Shown: positions 46,575 through 58,907 of the stretch, in pieces
How positions within the stretch are numbered: the stretch's first letter is position 1
Layout: each line of letters opens with the position of its first letter
Origin: Varanus komodoensis
Lineage: Eukaryota; Chordata; Lepidosauria; Squamata; Varanidae
Reading direction: 5' to 3'
Assembly (NCBI RefSeq): GCF_004798865.1
Contig: NW_025336598.1
Location: 27,901,935-27,965,934, forward strand
Length of the DNA stretch: 64,000 nucleotides
The notes under the pieces: generated by a model
What the model saw: only the letters and a program-made list of their open reading frames with translations
What the model was told of the DNA's origin: nothing
The model's database searches: none
Program-made: the position numbers and the translations under genes

Positions 46575-49573
46575 GATCGAATGCAGCACAGATGGGGATT
46601 CGGCAGAGGCAGTCTGGGTGAAACTTAGGGGTTTTGACAGGGAATGGGACCTGACAGTGGAGGTATGTTATTGCCCTCCAGGTCAACTTGAGACCCTGGA
46701 TGATGTCCTGGCAGGCCAGATTCTAACGATATCTCGGGGGAGAGACACAGTAATTATGGGAGATTTCAATCTCCCGGATATTACTTGGGAGACTCACTCG
46801 GCGGTGACAGCCAGGTCACGTTGCTTCCTAGAGGCTATAGAGGGAGAGTTTTTCACACAGAGGGTCTGAGAGGCGACAAGGGGGGGAAACATCCTTGACT
46901 TGGTCTTGACCAATAGAGAGGAGCTAATAGATGAAGTATAGATTAGGGGAGTTCTGGATGCGAATGATCACTCCATCCTTTGCTTTGAGATGAGGGGACT
47001 GGGGATGTGCAGCAGGTCGAGCACTAGAAGCTGCGACTTCAAGAGGGCCAACTTTGGCCAAGTGAAGGCCAGACTGGGGAAAGCTTCCTGGGATAGGTTA
47101 CTGGAAGGCAAGGGAGTTGAGGAGGGCTGGATGGCACTCAAAAGGGAGGTTTTGGAGGCACAAGCCTTGACGATACCTCTAGTTAGTAAGGTGGGGAGGC
47201 GGAGGAGAGTGCCGCCATGGATGTGAAAGGAGGTGATTAGAGGGATTAGAAAAAAGAGGAACCTCCATAGGAAATGGTTATGGGGGAAATAGACAAAAGG
47301 GTATACCAGGAGGAGGAGACCCGTTGCAGAAGGATTCTTCACAAGGCTAAGGCTGATTACGAGCTGAGACTTGCCAAGAATATCAAGAGCAGCAACAAGG
47401 GCTTCTTTCAGCATGTAAATAGGAAGAGGAAGGGGGGACAAGTGGTGGGACCACTAAATAAGGAGGAAGGAGATCCAGTGACTGAAATAAGGGAACAGGC
47501 ACAGATGCTAAATGACTATTTTGCCTCTGTGTTCTCCCCAAAGCAGGACAGGGGATATCCTCATAGGAGATTAGATGAGGCTGGGAACTTAGGGGCACAG
47601 ATTAGAGTCACTCCCCTAGAAGTCGAGGGGCCCCTCAGGGCATTGGACATTACAAAGGCGCCAGGCCCTGACGGGTTACACCCGAGAGTACTTAGAGAGT
47701 TGGCAGGCATTCTCTCACGCCTACTGGCCTCCATTTTTGAGGCCTCGTGGAGAACGGGTGAAGTTCCAGAGGACTGGAAGGTGGCATCAGTGGTCCCAAT
47801 TTTCAAAAAGGGTAGTAGAAAGGACATGGGGAATTACAGACCTGTTAGCCTTACGTCCATTGTAGGGAAAACAATGGAAAGGCTCATAATAGAGAGAGAT
47901 CTAGCGATGCTAGATAGGGAAAGGAGGCTGGCAGCCACACAACCCGGCTTCCGCAAAAACAGGTCCTGCCAGACAAACCTTGTGGAATTCTACGATAAGG
48001 TTTCNNNNNNNNNNNNNNNNNNNNNNNNNNNNNNNNNNNNNNNNNNNNNNNNNNNNNNNNNNNNNNNNNNNNNNNNNNNNNNNNNNNNNNNNNNNNNNNN
48101 NNNNCCTCTGGAACTTCACCCGTTCTCCACGAGGCCTCAAAAATGGAGGCCTCGTGGAGAACGGGTGAAGTTCCAGAGGACTGGAAGGTGGCATCAGTGG
48201 TCCCAATTTTCAAAAAGGGTAGTAGAAAGGACATGGGGAATTACAGACCTGTTAGCCTTACGTCCATTGTAGGGAAAACAATGGAAAGGCTCATAATAGA
48301 GAGAGATCTAGCGATGCTAGATAGGGAAAGGAGGCTGGCAGCCACACAACCCGGCTTCCGCAAAAACAGGTCCTGCCAGACAAACCTTGTGGAATTCTAC
48401 GATAAGGTTTCAAGATGGCTAGATGGAGGGGATGAAGTGGATGTGGTTTACCTGGATTTCAGCAAGGTCTTTGACAAAGTGCCCCATGATATCTTGGTGG
48501 AGAAACTGAGGAGTTTTGGGATACACCAAAGCACTGTCTGGTGGATTAGGGCATGGCTGACTGACCGAAAGCCGAGGGTAACCATTAGTGGGGAATCGTC
48601 AGGTTGGCCGCCAGTGACAAGCGGGGTCCCCCAGGGCTCTGTCCTGGCACTGATCCTGTTTGATCTTTTCATAAATGACATGGAAGAAGGGGTGAACAGT
48701 CTGCTGATCAAATTCGCAGACGATACTAAAACTGGAGCAGTGGCCACAACTGAGGAGCAGGTACTCCAGATCCAAAAGGATCTGGACAGACTAATGGAAG
48801 TGGGCAGGAGACAACATGATGGCGTTCAATGTGGATAAGTGCAAGATCTTGCACTTGGGGCATAGGAATAGGTGCTATAAGTACAGGTTAGGGACAAGTG
48901 GCTGGAGAGCAGCACTTATGAAAGGGACCTCGGGGTGCTGGTTGACTGCAGGCTAAACATGAGTCAGCTGTGTGATGCAGTGGTCAAGAGGGCGAACGCC
49001 ACCCTTGCTTGCATAGCCAAAAGTGTGGCTTCTAGATCAAGAGAGGTATTACTACCACTCTATATGATTCTGGTGCACCCACAACTGGAGTATTGTGCTC
49101 AGTTTTGGGCCCCTCATTACAGAAAGGATATAGCCAGGTTAGAGTCAGTGCAGCGTAGGGCCACAAGGTTGGTGACAGGTTTGCAAGGGATGGGGGATGA
49201 GGCGAGACTGAGGGAACTGGGTCTCTTCAGCCTGGAGAAGAGGTGACATACAGGTATGTGAGGGGATGTCACACGGAGGTGGGGAGAGACCTGTTCTCCC
49301 CTGCAGAGGAAGGCAGGATGCGCTCCAATGGAGCAAAGCTCAGGGAACCCAGGTTCCATTTAGATGCCAGGAAGCACTTCCTGACAGTTAGGACCCCGAG
49401 GGTGTGGATGGGCTTCCACAAGAGGTTGTTGAGGCCCCATCAGTGTGGGTGTTCAAAGATAGGCTGTATATGCACATGGTGGGCATGTCGTGAGCAGAGC
49501 CAGCTGGAGCCAGGGGTCAGACTAGATGGCCTGGGAGGCCCCTTCTGACTCGCTCTGTTTCTATGTTTCTATT
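46575..49573 (+). mobile_element. CR1 LINE, 5'-truncated, interrupted by an assembly gap
   Basis: CR1 endonuclease remnants: EVCYCPPGQLE, TVIMGDFNLPDITWE, ILDLVLTNREELI and NDHSILCFEM (46618-46990). Reverse transcriptase: NYRPVSLTSIVGKTMERLI, TQPGFRKNRSCQTNL, LDFSKVFDKVPHDIL, VTSGVPQGSVLALILFDLFI, KFADDTKTGAV, and [18 protein letters not shown] near the C-terminus. It ends ctatgtttctattatt, a CR1-type terminus. Several stops and frameshifts (for example TGA at 46867 and shifts near 48832, 48945 and 49243) show it is dead. The region 47739-48411 is misassembled (see gap entry). Confidence 0.93.
48005..48104. other. Assembly gap (100 N) with false duplication and fold-back
   Basis: Exactly 100 N. 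The 266 bp before it (47739-48004) recur, identical by eye, at 48146-48411. The first 45 bases after the gap (48105-48149) are the reverse complement of 47728-47772, making a fold-back with 34-bp arms. This marks two unmerged contig ends, one with a chimeric hairpin. Confidence 0.93.
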
Positions 49574-51369
49574 ATTACATCTAGGATTCCTGTAAGGATA
49601 GAATCAGCCTCACAGCTGTTCAGGATACAACAGCCCCTCCTCCTTTCCACCTGATTCTCTTACCAGCTTGAGAAATTAGCCACTGAGTGGATACAGCTCG
49701 AAAGCAAAAGCACATGTGATGCACCAAGGCCATTTTAATTGCAACCTTAGATATATGTAGGATCTCTGTTGAGGGCAAGCATTGCAACTTACCAAGGTGT
49801 GCTTCTGGTACAGGAGGATAAGAACAAGGGCTCCTGACTGGAAAAAGAGCTGTGTCTTCATAGACACAACATCACATTCATGCCATGTGATTGGCATCAT
49901 GCAAGCAAAAGGGGGGGGGGATGTTTCTTCAAGGGTCCCTTCACATGTTCCTATTTTAGATACACAGCAAAATGTTTTAACTATATGCAAAAGGTGTATA
50001 GATTATAAGTAGGCATTTTGAAATGTGCACTGTACAGGTACGCTTATCAAAGAACTAGGGCTGGCTGCAGCTTTCTGTTGACTCAGTAACAAGCTCCTAT
50101 GTGTTGCTTTGTCATTCGTGCAATGGCCCTGAATGTAGGAGAAATGCTGCTTTATTTTTGAAGTTTTTGCAGCATTTTACATGCAAGACACTTGATTCTT
50201 CGTGGGCTTTTGTGATTCTTTCATTCTAGCATTGTTATTACACTTCAGGTGTTATTAACTCTTGACAGGTGTGTTTACGTGAACAAGGACCAGAGCACTT
50301 ATTATCAATCCAGTTATTAGCTATTCCCTTATGAGAGCCTCTTTGCTCTCTCATGCACACAATGATAACTGAAGAATTAATCGCCGTGCATGGATGCAAA
50401 AAATAACTGGAAGTATGTACATCATCAACAAGAAATGGGGAGGGGGGGAGGAGAATGTCACAGTATTCTTTGCCAATGAATTCTTTATTAAATTTGAGAC
50501 AGGAACCATCCTGCTTTTTTTAAACCCTTAGAAAATACTATGGCTTTGCATACCCTTTGATTTCTTAAAGGTCCATACAGTCCTATCTCAACCCAGTTTT
50601 CTTACTCCTTCTTACTCAAGAATTAACATTCTCGGAAAATCACATATGCTTTTGTTATCCAGCCTTTCTGTCATATAGCCATTAGGGTTCACCTTGTGCT
50701 CTCATGTCTCTTCACCTTTACAGTGCAGAAGTGCAGATTGAATGTTGGTAATATATTCAACTTACTTTAATATACTAAGCAGCATTAGGCACTTAGTGAG
50801 GGCCCACTAAGAGGAACTTGCACCACTGCAACCGACATTTGCAGCCACCTCTCCTGGACTACTCACTGGCTCCTTGCCTGTCAAACAAATGGTAGCACCA
50901 ATGATGATGAAGAGGAGCAGCTGGTGACAGCTGTGGTGAAGCTGTAGACTCACTGAAGGAAGGTGTCTTGCCCATGGGTCCACAAAAACCTGGAGCTGGC
51001 ACTGAACTTAGTCAATTAGTTCCAGTGCTGGCCCAAAGCATTACTGCATTATGTGGAGTCCAGCTGGTGAAATATCACCACCACGACTAAGGCCAACACT
51101 TTGAACAGTCTTGCCACATCAGTCAGACACCAACTCCTGCCTTCGTCTTCCTGCTTCTACATATTCCACCTACCTGCCCTTCTCCATTTTGTCTTGCCTG
51201 AGCAGGTCACATCACTCTAATGCATGGCAGGTAGAGGCCCACATGTTTTAATGATAATTATGAAGCTAGGGTGGAGTTCTAGCACCAGCAGAAAGGGACC
51301 AATGGTGAACTGGTGCCAGCAATAGCAATGGCAATGGACAATCGTATTCATCAGTGTACAATCACAGGA
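49574..51369. other. Intergenic, nothing recognised
   Basis: No gene or firm repeat; there is a poly-G run at 49910-49920. Confidence 0.45.
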
Positions 51370-51475
51370 TGCCAATCTTTCCCAGTTCGCTGCCCTCCAG
51401 ACCTTTGAGGCTTCAGCAACCATCGCCTGTGCAGCCCAATCAGCATAGCCAATGATCAGGAAAGCTTGTCTTGAG
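51370..51475. repeat. Foldback-family remnant, diverged
   Basis: tgccctccagacctttgagg, cagcccaatcagcatagcc and aatgatcaggaaagctt follow the order of one arm and centre of the foldback family at 2748 and 16505. Confidence 0.4.
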
Positions 51476-51689
51476 TCTGTTGCTGAATCACTTATAGATT
51501 ACTGGATTGTTGAGCAGGCCCCTTTTTCCCCTCTTAACGTTCATGCTCATGCTAACTTTGTGCTAACTTTTGGCCAGGTTCTCACTTGAGGGTATAAGCC
51601 TCTGTTTCATCTATACAATTTTGGGCTACAGATAACTATTCAATGTTAGTCTAATGACCCAATCACTCACATGGCTGACTGCTCCACCA

Positions 51690-51737
51690 TACAAAACAAA
51701 ACAACACAACACAAAACAACACAACACAACAAAAAAC
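51690..51737. repeat. (ACAAC/ACAAA)n low-complexity run
   Basis: A-rich pentamer-like repeat. Confidence 0.85.
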
Positions 51738-51751
51738 CTTCACTTAAATTC

Positions 51752-51903
51752 AGGAAGGGCACAATCCTATGCATGTTCAAACAGAAGAAGATTCCACAAG
51801 TCCCACCATCCTCCAGCTATCTAGCTGGGGCATGCTGAGAGGGGTTTTTTGGTGGAGAGGGGGGTAGGGCTTGGTCTAAACTTGCATAGGATGCAACTTA
51901 AAT
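51752..51903. repeat. Putative MITE with 'atcctatgca' inverted ends
   Basis: The left end cacaatcctatgcatgttca and the right end ctaaacttgcataggatgca are imperfect reverse complements about 130 bp apart. A single similar end is at 21769. There is no coding content. Confidence 0.45.
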
Positions 51904-52719
51904 GACTGACCTTAAGAGGAAAAGTTTTCTAGCTAAGAAGAGGGTAATGAAAGAAAGGCAAGAAGACTGAAAGCTAATTGAAGCTGAAGGTGTCAACAAC
52001 TGAGCTGAGACAGCACTGCTTACACTGTAAAGAAACAGGCTATGTGGAACCACTCTCTTTGCAGATTATTGCCAGGGGAGACTGCTTGCAGTCCCGCGTC
52101 GTCAGGGCTCCTTGTTCGTTACAGCTCCCCATATGGGCTTTAAAGGAACTATCCACGGTGCTGAATCTCACACCCAAAATAAGTTTGACACAATGGATAG
52201 TTCCTATCAAGCTGAAAAGAAAAGCTGCAACTGATGAGCATGCCCACTGACATCAGAGTCACCAGCCTCACCTGAGATTTCGGTATCTTCCTGTAAGGTG
52301 TGTTGGCTTTTCCAGGCAGAGGGACAGAAGCAGTGACTGTTAGAAGGCATCATGCAGACAGTCCATCTTTCTGTCCTGGAAAAGGTGTTTCTGGTAACAA
52401 AAATGATGGAAGAATGGTGGGAACACACAAAAGTGTGACCAGTTCTAGACACCATAATTGGGATACCCTGTAAAATTCTGTGAACAGAGTAGGGCAGTTG
52501 TGGAATAAAAGCTTTGTCTGGAAGTATGGTCAGCCTTAACAGACTAGAGAGAAGGATTTGAGCCTCAGTTTCTCTTTTCCTGAAAGTTCATTTTCTGAAT
52601 GTAGGAATCGTTTACTTTGTAATGGACTGTTCAAGCATCGCAAAGCCCTCACCTGCAGTATGGGCTGCAGCCTAGCCATGGATTTACTAACTCACTGAGT
52701 ACCAGATCTTCTTGCTTTA
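51904..52719. other. Intergenic, nothing recognised
   Basis: No gene, RNA gene or repeat is recognised. Confidence 0.45.
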
Positions 52720-54556
52720 TTTTATTTATTTATTTATTTATTTTATTAAAACATTTTTATGCCGCCCCATTCGCCGAAGCCTCGGGGCGGCTTACAACAA
52801 TAAATTAATATAAACATTAAAAATCCAAAAAATACAATATAAAATAAGCCGCCCTGGCCAGATAAAATCAGTTAATACTAACAGTTAAAATACCGCTTAA
52901 ATAAAAAGGTTTTCGCCTGGCGCCGAAAAGCAAATAACGACGGCGCCAGGCGGACCTCTCTGGGGAGCGTGTTCCATAAGTTGGGCGCCACCGCAGAGAA
53001 AGCCCTCCTCCGAGTAGCCACCCTCCTAATTTCCTTCCCGGAGTGTTCCCGGAGAAGGGCCTCTCCCGCTGATCTCAAGGGGCGGCTGGGCATATATGGA
53101 CGTAAGCGCTCCTTCAGGTAACCAGGACCCAAGCCGTTTAGGGCTTTATAGGTCATTACCAACACCTTGAATTGGGCCCGGACTTCAATGGGAAGCCAGT
53201 GAAGCTGACGGAGAACTGGAGTCAAGTGACCATAACGCCCAGTCCCCGTCAACAGCCTGGCAGCTCTATTTTGAACCAACTGAAGTATCCGGACCGTCTT
53301 CAAGGGTAGCCCCACGTAGAGCGCGTTACAGAAGTCAAGACGGGAAGTCACCAGTGCATGTGTCACTGTCGCCAGGCAGTCGTTCTCCAGGTAGGGGCGC
53401 AGCTGATGAATCAGCCGAAGCTGGAGGAAAGCGCTCCTCGCCACTGCTGTTACCTGAGCTTCCAGTGAGAGCTCCGGGTCGAGGAGCACTCCCAAGCTGC
53501 GGACCTTGTCCCTAGGAGGGAGTGCAACCCCGTTCAGGGCAAGGGTCACTTCACCCTCTCCGAAGCCCAATCCGCCAACCAACAGGACCTCCATCTTGTC
53601 TGGATTGAGCTTCAGTTTATTGGCCCTCATCCAGCCCATTACCTCGGCCAGGCACCGGTTCAGTACAGCCACTGCCTCACCTGGATTGGTGGAAAATGAG
53701 AGGTAGAGCTGGGTATCATCAGCGTACTGATGATTCCGCAGCCCACACCTCCTGATGACCTCTCCCAGCGGTTTCATGTAGATGTTAAACAGCAAAGGGG
53801 ACAAAATGGACCCCTGCGGTACTCCATGGCATAACTGCCATGGTGCAGAGCCATAGTCCCCCAGCACCACCTTCTGGAACCGGCCGTTGAGATAGGAGCG
53901 GAACCACTGCAAAGCAGTGCCTCCGACCCCCAATCCCGCAAGCCTATCCAGAAGGATACCATGGTCGATGGTATCGAAAGCCGCTGAGAGGTCCAGGAGA
54001 ACCAACAGGGACACACTCCCCCTGTCCTTCTCCCTGCACAGGTCATCGTACAGGGCGACCAAGGCAGATTCAGTACCGTACCCGGGTCTGAAGCCGGACT
54101 GAAATGGGTCCAGATAATCAGTTTCATCCAAGAGTGCTTGGAGTTGTCCCGCCACCACTCGCTCTAACATCTTGCCCAGAAACGGGATGTTGGCCACAGG
54201 TCTATAGTTAGTGGCCATCTCTGGATCCAGTGACGCCTTCTTCAGGACCGGTCGGACTACCGCCTCCTTTAAAGGGGCAGGCACCCGACCCTCCCTCAGA
54301 GAAGCGTTAACCACTTCCAAGATCCAGATCCCAGTCCCGTGCTTGGAATTCTTTATTAACCAAGACGGGCAAGGGTCCAATAGGCAAGTGGTGGGACGTA
54401 CTTGTCCAAGCACCTTGTCCACATCATCGGGCCGCAACAACTGAAATTCATCCAATAATTCTGGACCAGACGGTAGCATTGGCGTCTCCCCAAAAACCTC
54501 TGAATCAATAGTGGAATCCAGCTCGTGACGAATCTGAGCGATTTTCTCCCTGAAAT
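52720..54556 (-). mobile_element. Young L2 LINE, minus strand, truncated after the endonuclease
   Basis: The open minus-strand frame ends at 52878 (…FKRYFNC) and begins at the truncation near 54556 with [20 protein letters not shown]. It carries [72 protein letters not shown] and NPDKMEVLLVGG. It is clearly the same family as 3047-6186, with scattered substitutions. The 3' hairpin is at 52761-52791 and the (taaa)n tail at 52724-52748. The residues upstream of FREK come from flanking DNA. Confidence 0.93.
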
Positions 54557-54984
54557 GATTTGTATGGAACACTTACAGGACTGCTGCAAACTGGAAGTAG
54601 AATAAAGGTGAAATACAAAGGATCCCTCTCGAGAACACAAGAAAAGCCATGCTGGGCCACTCCAATCTAGCAGAATTAGCCATCTTCTTTAAACATTCCT
54701 GTGGTGTTCAATATATACAAAACGCCGCCGCCGTCGCTGCCGCTTTAAATCTTAAGAAATAGTTCATATGCAAGCAAGGACAGCTTTCCACTGAGAGTAT
54801 TTCAATTCCCTGTTCCATTCCTCTCCAACATATTGAACATGCACTTAAATGTGCATGCCCAGAAGTAAAGAGCTGAGTAGTTGTTTGCTACTGGCCATGA
54901 ACAATCTACCCTGAACCACCCTAAGAAAGACCCTGAACCACCTAACTCTCCTTTTCATCAAACCTGGGTGGTGCAGTAGACATT
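54557..54984. other. Intergenic, nothing recognised
   Basis: There is a small CGCCGCCGC run at 54723; otherwise nothing. Confidence 0.45.
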
Positions 54985-55880
54985 CTCTGAACCTGTGCCT
55001 GGGTGTGGTCATGGTTTGGATGAGGTCTAGTAAACTGAGACTCTGTCCAGACAAGATGGAAGTACTGTTAATGGGTGTTCCTTCTGCCCAGCTAAGTGAT
55101 ATCCAACCTGTTCTGGAGAAGGTGGCACTCCACCTGAGGGATCAGGTTCAAAGTTTGGGTGCTCTGGGATCTAGCATTGGCACTGAGAACCTTCTATCAG
55201 CTTAGACTGACATACCAAGGACATCCTTATCTGGACAGAGATAGTCTTGTTACAGTTACCTATGCTCTGATGATTTCTCACCTGAATTCATTTAATGATT
55301 TACACCTTTGAAAAAGATCCAGAAACTTTAGTTGGCCCAAAATTGTTAGCAAGGACTGGCCAACATGATCATATTATGCCAGTACTTTTCCATCTGGCTG
55401 TCAGTCTATTTCAGGGCTCAGTTCAAAGGACTGTTGTTAGCGTTCAAAGTCCTGAACAGGTGGCCAAGTTTCTTGAAGGACTGCCTGGTCCCATATACAG
55501 CTGCCCAGACCCTAAGGTAAGCTTGAGCAGTCCTTCTCTGAGAGGCTTTGCCAAAGGAAGTGGAGTAGGTGGTCACTAAGAAGTGGATCTTTTCTGCTGT
55601 GGCACCACAGTTCTGGAGTAACCTTCCCAGAGAGGTTCATATGGAGCTTTTTTGGTGTCAGTGTACACTTTCCTATTTTCCCAGACATCCTACTTTTTTG
55701 ATTTCTGATGTAAATCTGGCATTATTTTTAAAATCCTTGCATTGCTGCTAGGTTTTATTTGTTTATCCTTTTTTGCTGTGCTTTTAAACATTTACATTTT
55801 TATACTGTGCTCGATTGCCTTTTGTTCAATGCTTTTAATGATTGTGAACTTCTCAGAGAGCTTCAACTATTGGGTGATAG
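54985..55880 (+). mobile_element. Old L2 LINE fragment, plus strand
   Basis: In sense order it reads RSSKLRLCPDKMEVLLMGVP (55014-55080), a dropped RDQVQSLG block, and ctaaggacatccttatctgg-like text (YLDRD). Then come TGQHDHIMPV (55350-55385), IFSAVAPQFWSNLPREV (55589-55640) and a 3' UTR-like end to 55880. Several frames are used, so it is dead. It is older than the neighbouring young copy. Confidence 0.8.
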
Positions 55881-57154
55881 AGAAATGAATGATTTCATGA
55901 ATGAAAAAGAGCCAGGGTTCCTAAACTTTTGGAGTTAGTGGGCACATTTAGAATTTTAAGCATGTATTGCAGGCACCCTCACAAAATGGCTGCCATGGAG
56001 GCAGATTGCCCATTTTAGAATCATCCTTTTGGCAAAAGAAAACAGCTTGCATTGTAGCCATTCTTATTCATATAACTATTACACAAATCATTAAAAGCAG
56101 ATTTGTATTTGCCTTCTGGACAAATGTACTTTTTGTGGCCACAGATCTTGTGTTTTGAATTAGAATTCTTCTCCTTTACTGTTGCCTTGTCTTCCTGCAT
56201 CCCAGTAAGAACAAAGCTGAGATGAGAAGGCCAGTGCGTGTGTTTGTGTGGAGGTGTGTGTGCAAAACTGCACCCATTTATATGCTTCCCATTTTCAGCA
56301 GCAGGCTAAATTAGGATTTAATTGTTACTTGGAATACTTGGAAAGTTTTTTGCACCATAGACAATCAAACACTTGACATTCCAAAACACAGTGATCTGGG
56401 AGTTATAGGAAGAAAAGTTATGAAATATTCATGGAATGGATTGCCTGGATAAAAGCAGTGCCAAATTAAGTTAATGAAAGCCAAGGAATAATACACCCAA
56501 TGTTTGAGAACTGGGCAGAAACAGGTTTAGAAAAAGTGGACTGAACACTGGTCCCACTGTATTGACTTTTCTTTCCCTTTGAAAATGTGTCATTAGGATG
56601 ACAGAATGAACCTGACGTAACATACAAGCCAAGATACATACAACTCCAAGACGTTCTGTTATGTAATGGAAATAACAGTTGTTGAGCTTGAACAGAGGCC
56701 TTTCTAGGTTTCCATGTTGTAGATTCATTTAAAAATTCAGACAGGCCAACAGTTGGTCTACTTTACTTTATTTTGGCCCACTTCATGATCTGTGTTCTAA
56801 TCGCGGTTATAGTTGCTTGAAAAAACAGTGACCATTTCCTTCCAATTTTGATATTTTTATGCTTTGAGGTTAGATATTCCCCAACTGTTGCTGCAGTTGA
56901 GTGTTGTGGACAATGGTCTACTAATGAGAGGTGAAGGTGAGGGACATACTGGGAACACAAACCTGCAGTGTACAATTGAGATACAGGTAGTGACTATCTG
57001 GACACATGCCCTTGAAAATGGGAAAAACTCCTTCTGATGTAAAATCTGGATTGTATCCCTGAGCACCATTTGGTACCTCACACAGATTCATGTAGCTCAA
57101 TTGCTTACTTTGAACGAAACTCCAATGAGCTCACTGAAACATGCTCCTGGCTGC
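55881..57154. other. Intergenic, no firm feature
   Basis: 55905-56010 (gggttcctaaacttttggag, caccctcacaaaatggctgc) resembles a dispersed squamate repeat that I cannot name. Otherwise nothing. Confidence 0.4.
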
Positions 57155-57345
57155 CATAGCAGTTACGTTTGAACTGGAACTGAGAAGGCCGGGTTCTTGT
57201 TCCTATTAGGCCATGAAGCTCATTGGGTGACTTTGGACCAACCATTAACTTTTAGCCTCATCTACTTTTCAGGATTGTTGTAAAGATAAAATATGGAGTA
57301 GTTGGAGTTGGAGGAAGAGGATCCTCTGTGCTGCCTCAGGCTTGA
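57155..57345 (+). mobile_element. tRNA-derived SINE (family A), degraded
   Basis: ggccgggttcttgttcctat (B-box region), attgggtgactttggaccaa, ctcatctacttttcaggatt and gttgtaaagataaaatatgg follow the family core. It ends just before the LTR at 57361. Confidence 0.7.
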
Positions 57346-57360
57346 CAATTAAAAACAGAT

Positions 57361-57892
57361 TGATGAGAAAAAACCAGAGAGAGTCTGCTGGCGGTATACA
57401 ATCAAAAGAATGTTGACTGTTTATTCAGGCATACAGGAAATACATGCAGCATGTAGGAAGCCGGGGAAGGGACTACCAAGATGGAGTCTGTACAAGATGT
57501 TTTTCTAACCTATCAGTTACAAATACAGCATGGAGGAGATAATGTAGGCTATAGGCACAATAGGGTGAAACAATAGGGTTGAATATGATTAAGACACATA
57601 ACACAAAAAACAGGCTCGTTAGCATATCTAAGCATATCAGGGCAGGCTCATTAGCATATCTAAGGTGTACATGGAGCAAGCCTTGCAACATGATTCCTGA
57701 TCAAATCAGGAAACTCACCTTAAGTCTAAAACTGTTCTTACCGTGTCAGGCTTTTAGCAGTCATATTACAGCATGGTTTTCTCTCATTTTGTCCTGACAA
57801 GCTCCTTGGAGCAAACATGGGATATAAATGTAACAATAGATAAGGGCATACCATTGCAGCATTTAGGATCCATAAAGTTTATGGATCTAACA
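57361..57892 (-). mobile_element. LTR of an old retrovirus-like element (fossil)
   Basis: Read on the minus strand it starts TGTTAGATCC and ends TTTTTTCTCATCA, the TG...CA form of a long terminal repeat. A poly(A) signal (aataaa, 57420-57425 in complement) lies near its 3' end. Two 22-bp direct repeats (57611-57632, 57643-57664) sit in its U3 part. A purine tract lies immediately upstream on the element's strand (57893-57916), so it looks like the 3' LTR. Family unknown; clearly old. Confidence 0.6.
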
Positions 57893-58165
57893 CATCCCTC
57901 CCTCTTATTTCCCCTCGCAGTACCTTTTCATGCCACTTATTGCAGAATTCAAGATGGCATGTATGATGTTTTCAGGCACCTTCCCATCCAGACACTGACC
58001 AGGCCTGGCACTTCTTCCTGGCAAGTTGCTACTTCCGGTGCCTTTACCCTGGAAGAAAAGTGATCTGCTTGTGAATTAGTCTTGTCTGTTTGCTGCGGCT
58101 CAGTCAAGCCACCCGCCTCCATGGCAAATGAAAACAAAACAAACAGCACAATGTGACAGACATGG
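57893..58165 (-). mobile_element. Short internal remnant of the LTR element (fossil)
   Basis: It begins with a polypurine tract (on the minus strand) next to the LTR and continues with sequence of unknown coding potential. No gag, pol or env domain is recognised and the far boundary is a guess. The element is broken. Confidence 0.4.
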
Positions 58166-58857
58166 GTAATTGAACATAGTTCTTACCACTAATAGCTTAT
58201 ACAGTAACTGTATAAATTCTACGGATGAAGCTGCTTTTTCAATGATATACTGTTTGACAGATGGATGGCCTGAGACTAAAGAAAAAGCAGCAGTAAGACA
58301 TTAGCTTAAGGAGATCTATAATGAACATCACTCATGGTTTACTTAACATTTTTGTGAGTTAATGTATAACCTTTTTTAAAACTTCTTTTCAGCATTCACT
58401 CATCTTTGGCATAACACTGAATGTGTTTCTTAGACTTTAAATCCTCCAGGGTTTTTAGTTGTTCTTTTTTAAATGAAGGTTATAAGCCCTGTGAAACTGA
58501 GGACCCCATCAACTGCTTCCAAGGCTTCTGACTGGGGACTGACTGACTATAACCCACATCTGTCAGACTATGTTCCTGCTAAGGATTGATTCACATATTA
58601 TGAAACCTGGTGATTTCGGTTATGAGTGACGTAAGTTACTACACAGAAGTTATTAAAGATTTCAATAAACCTTAAGTCTTCATAAATTAAGATCTTGTTT
58701 TAAGTACATATAATAACTATGATTATTTTTTTCTCGCTTCTTTGTGGAAGCCCTCAACCTTCCTAAGACTTTGAGCCCTTTGGGGACAAGAATTCATTTA
58801 TCAGTTCTGGGTAAATTGATCTCATGAGCCCTGGTACCAATAAATAAATGACCAGCA

Positions 58858-58907
<50 letters not shown>

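Noticed and set aside
47274-48272. 332-codon frame spanning the N-gap
   Set aside because: It runs through 100 unknown bases into a fold-back; the product is an assembly artefact of CR1.
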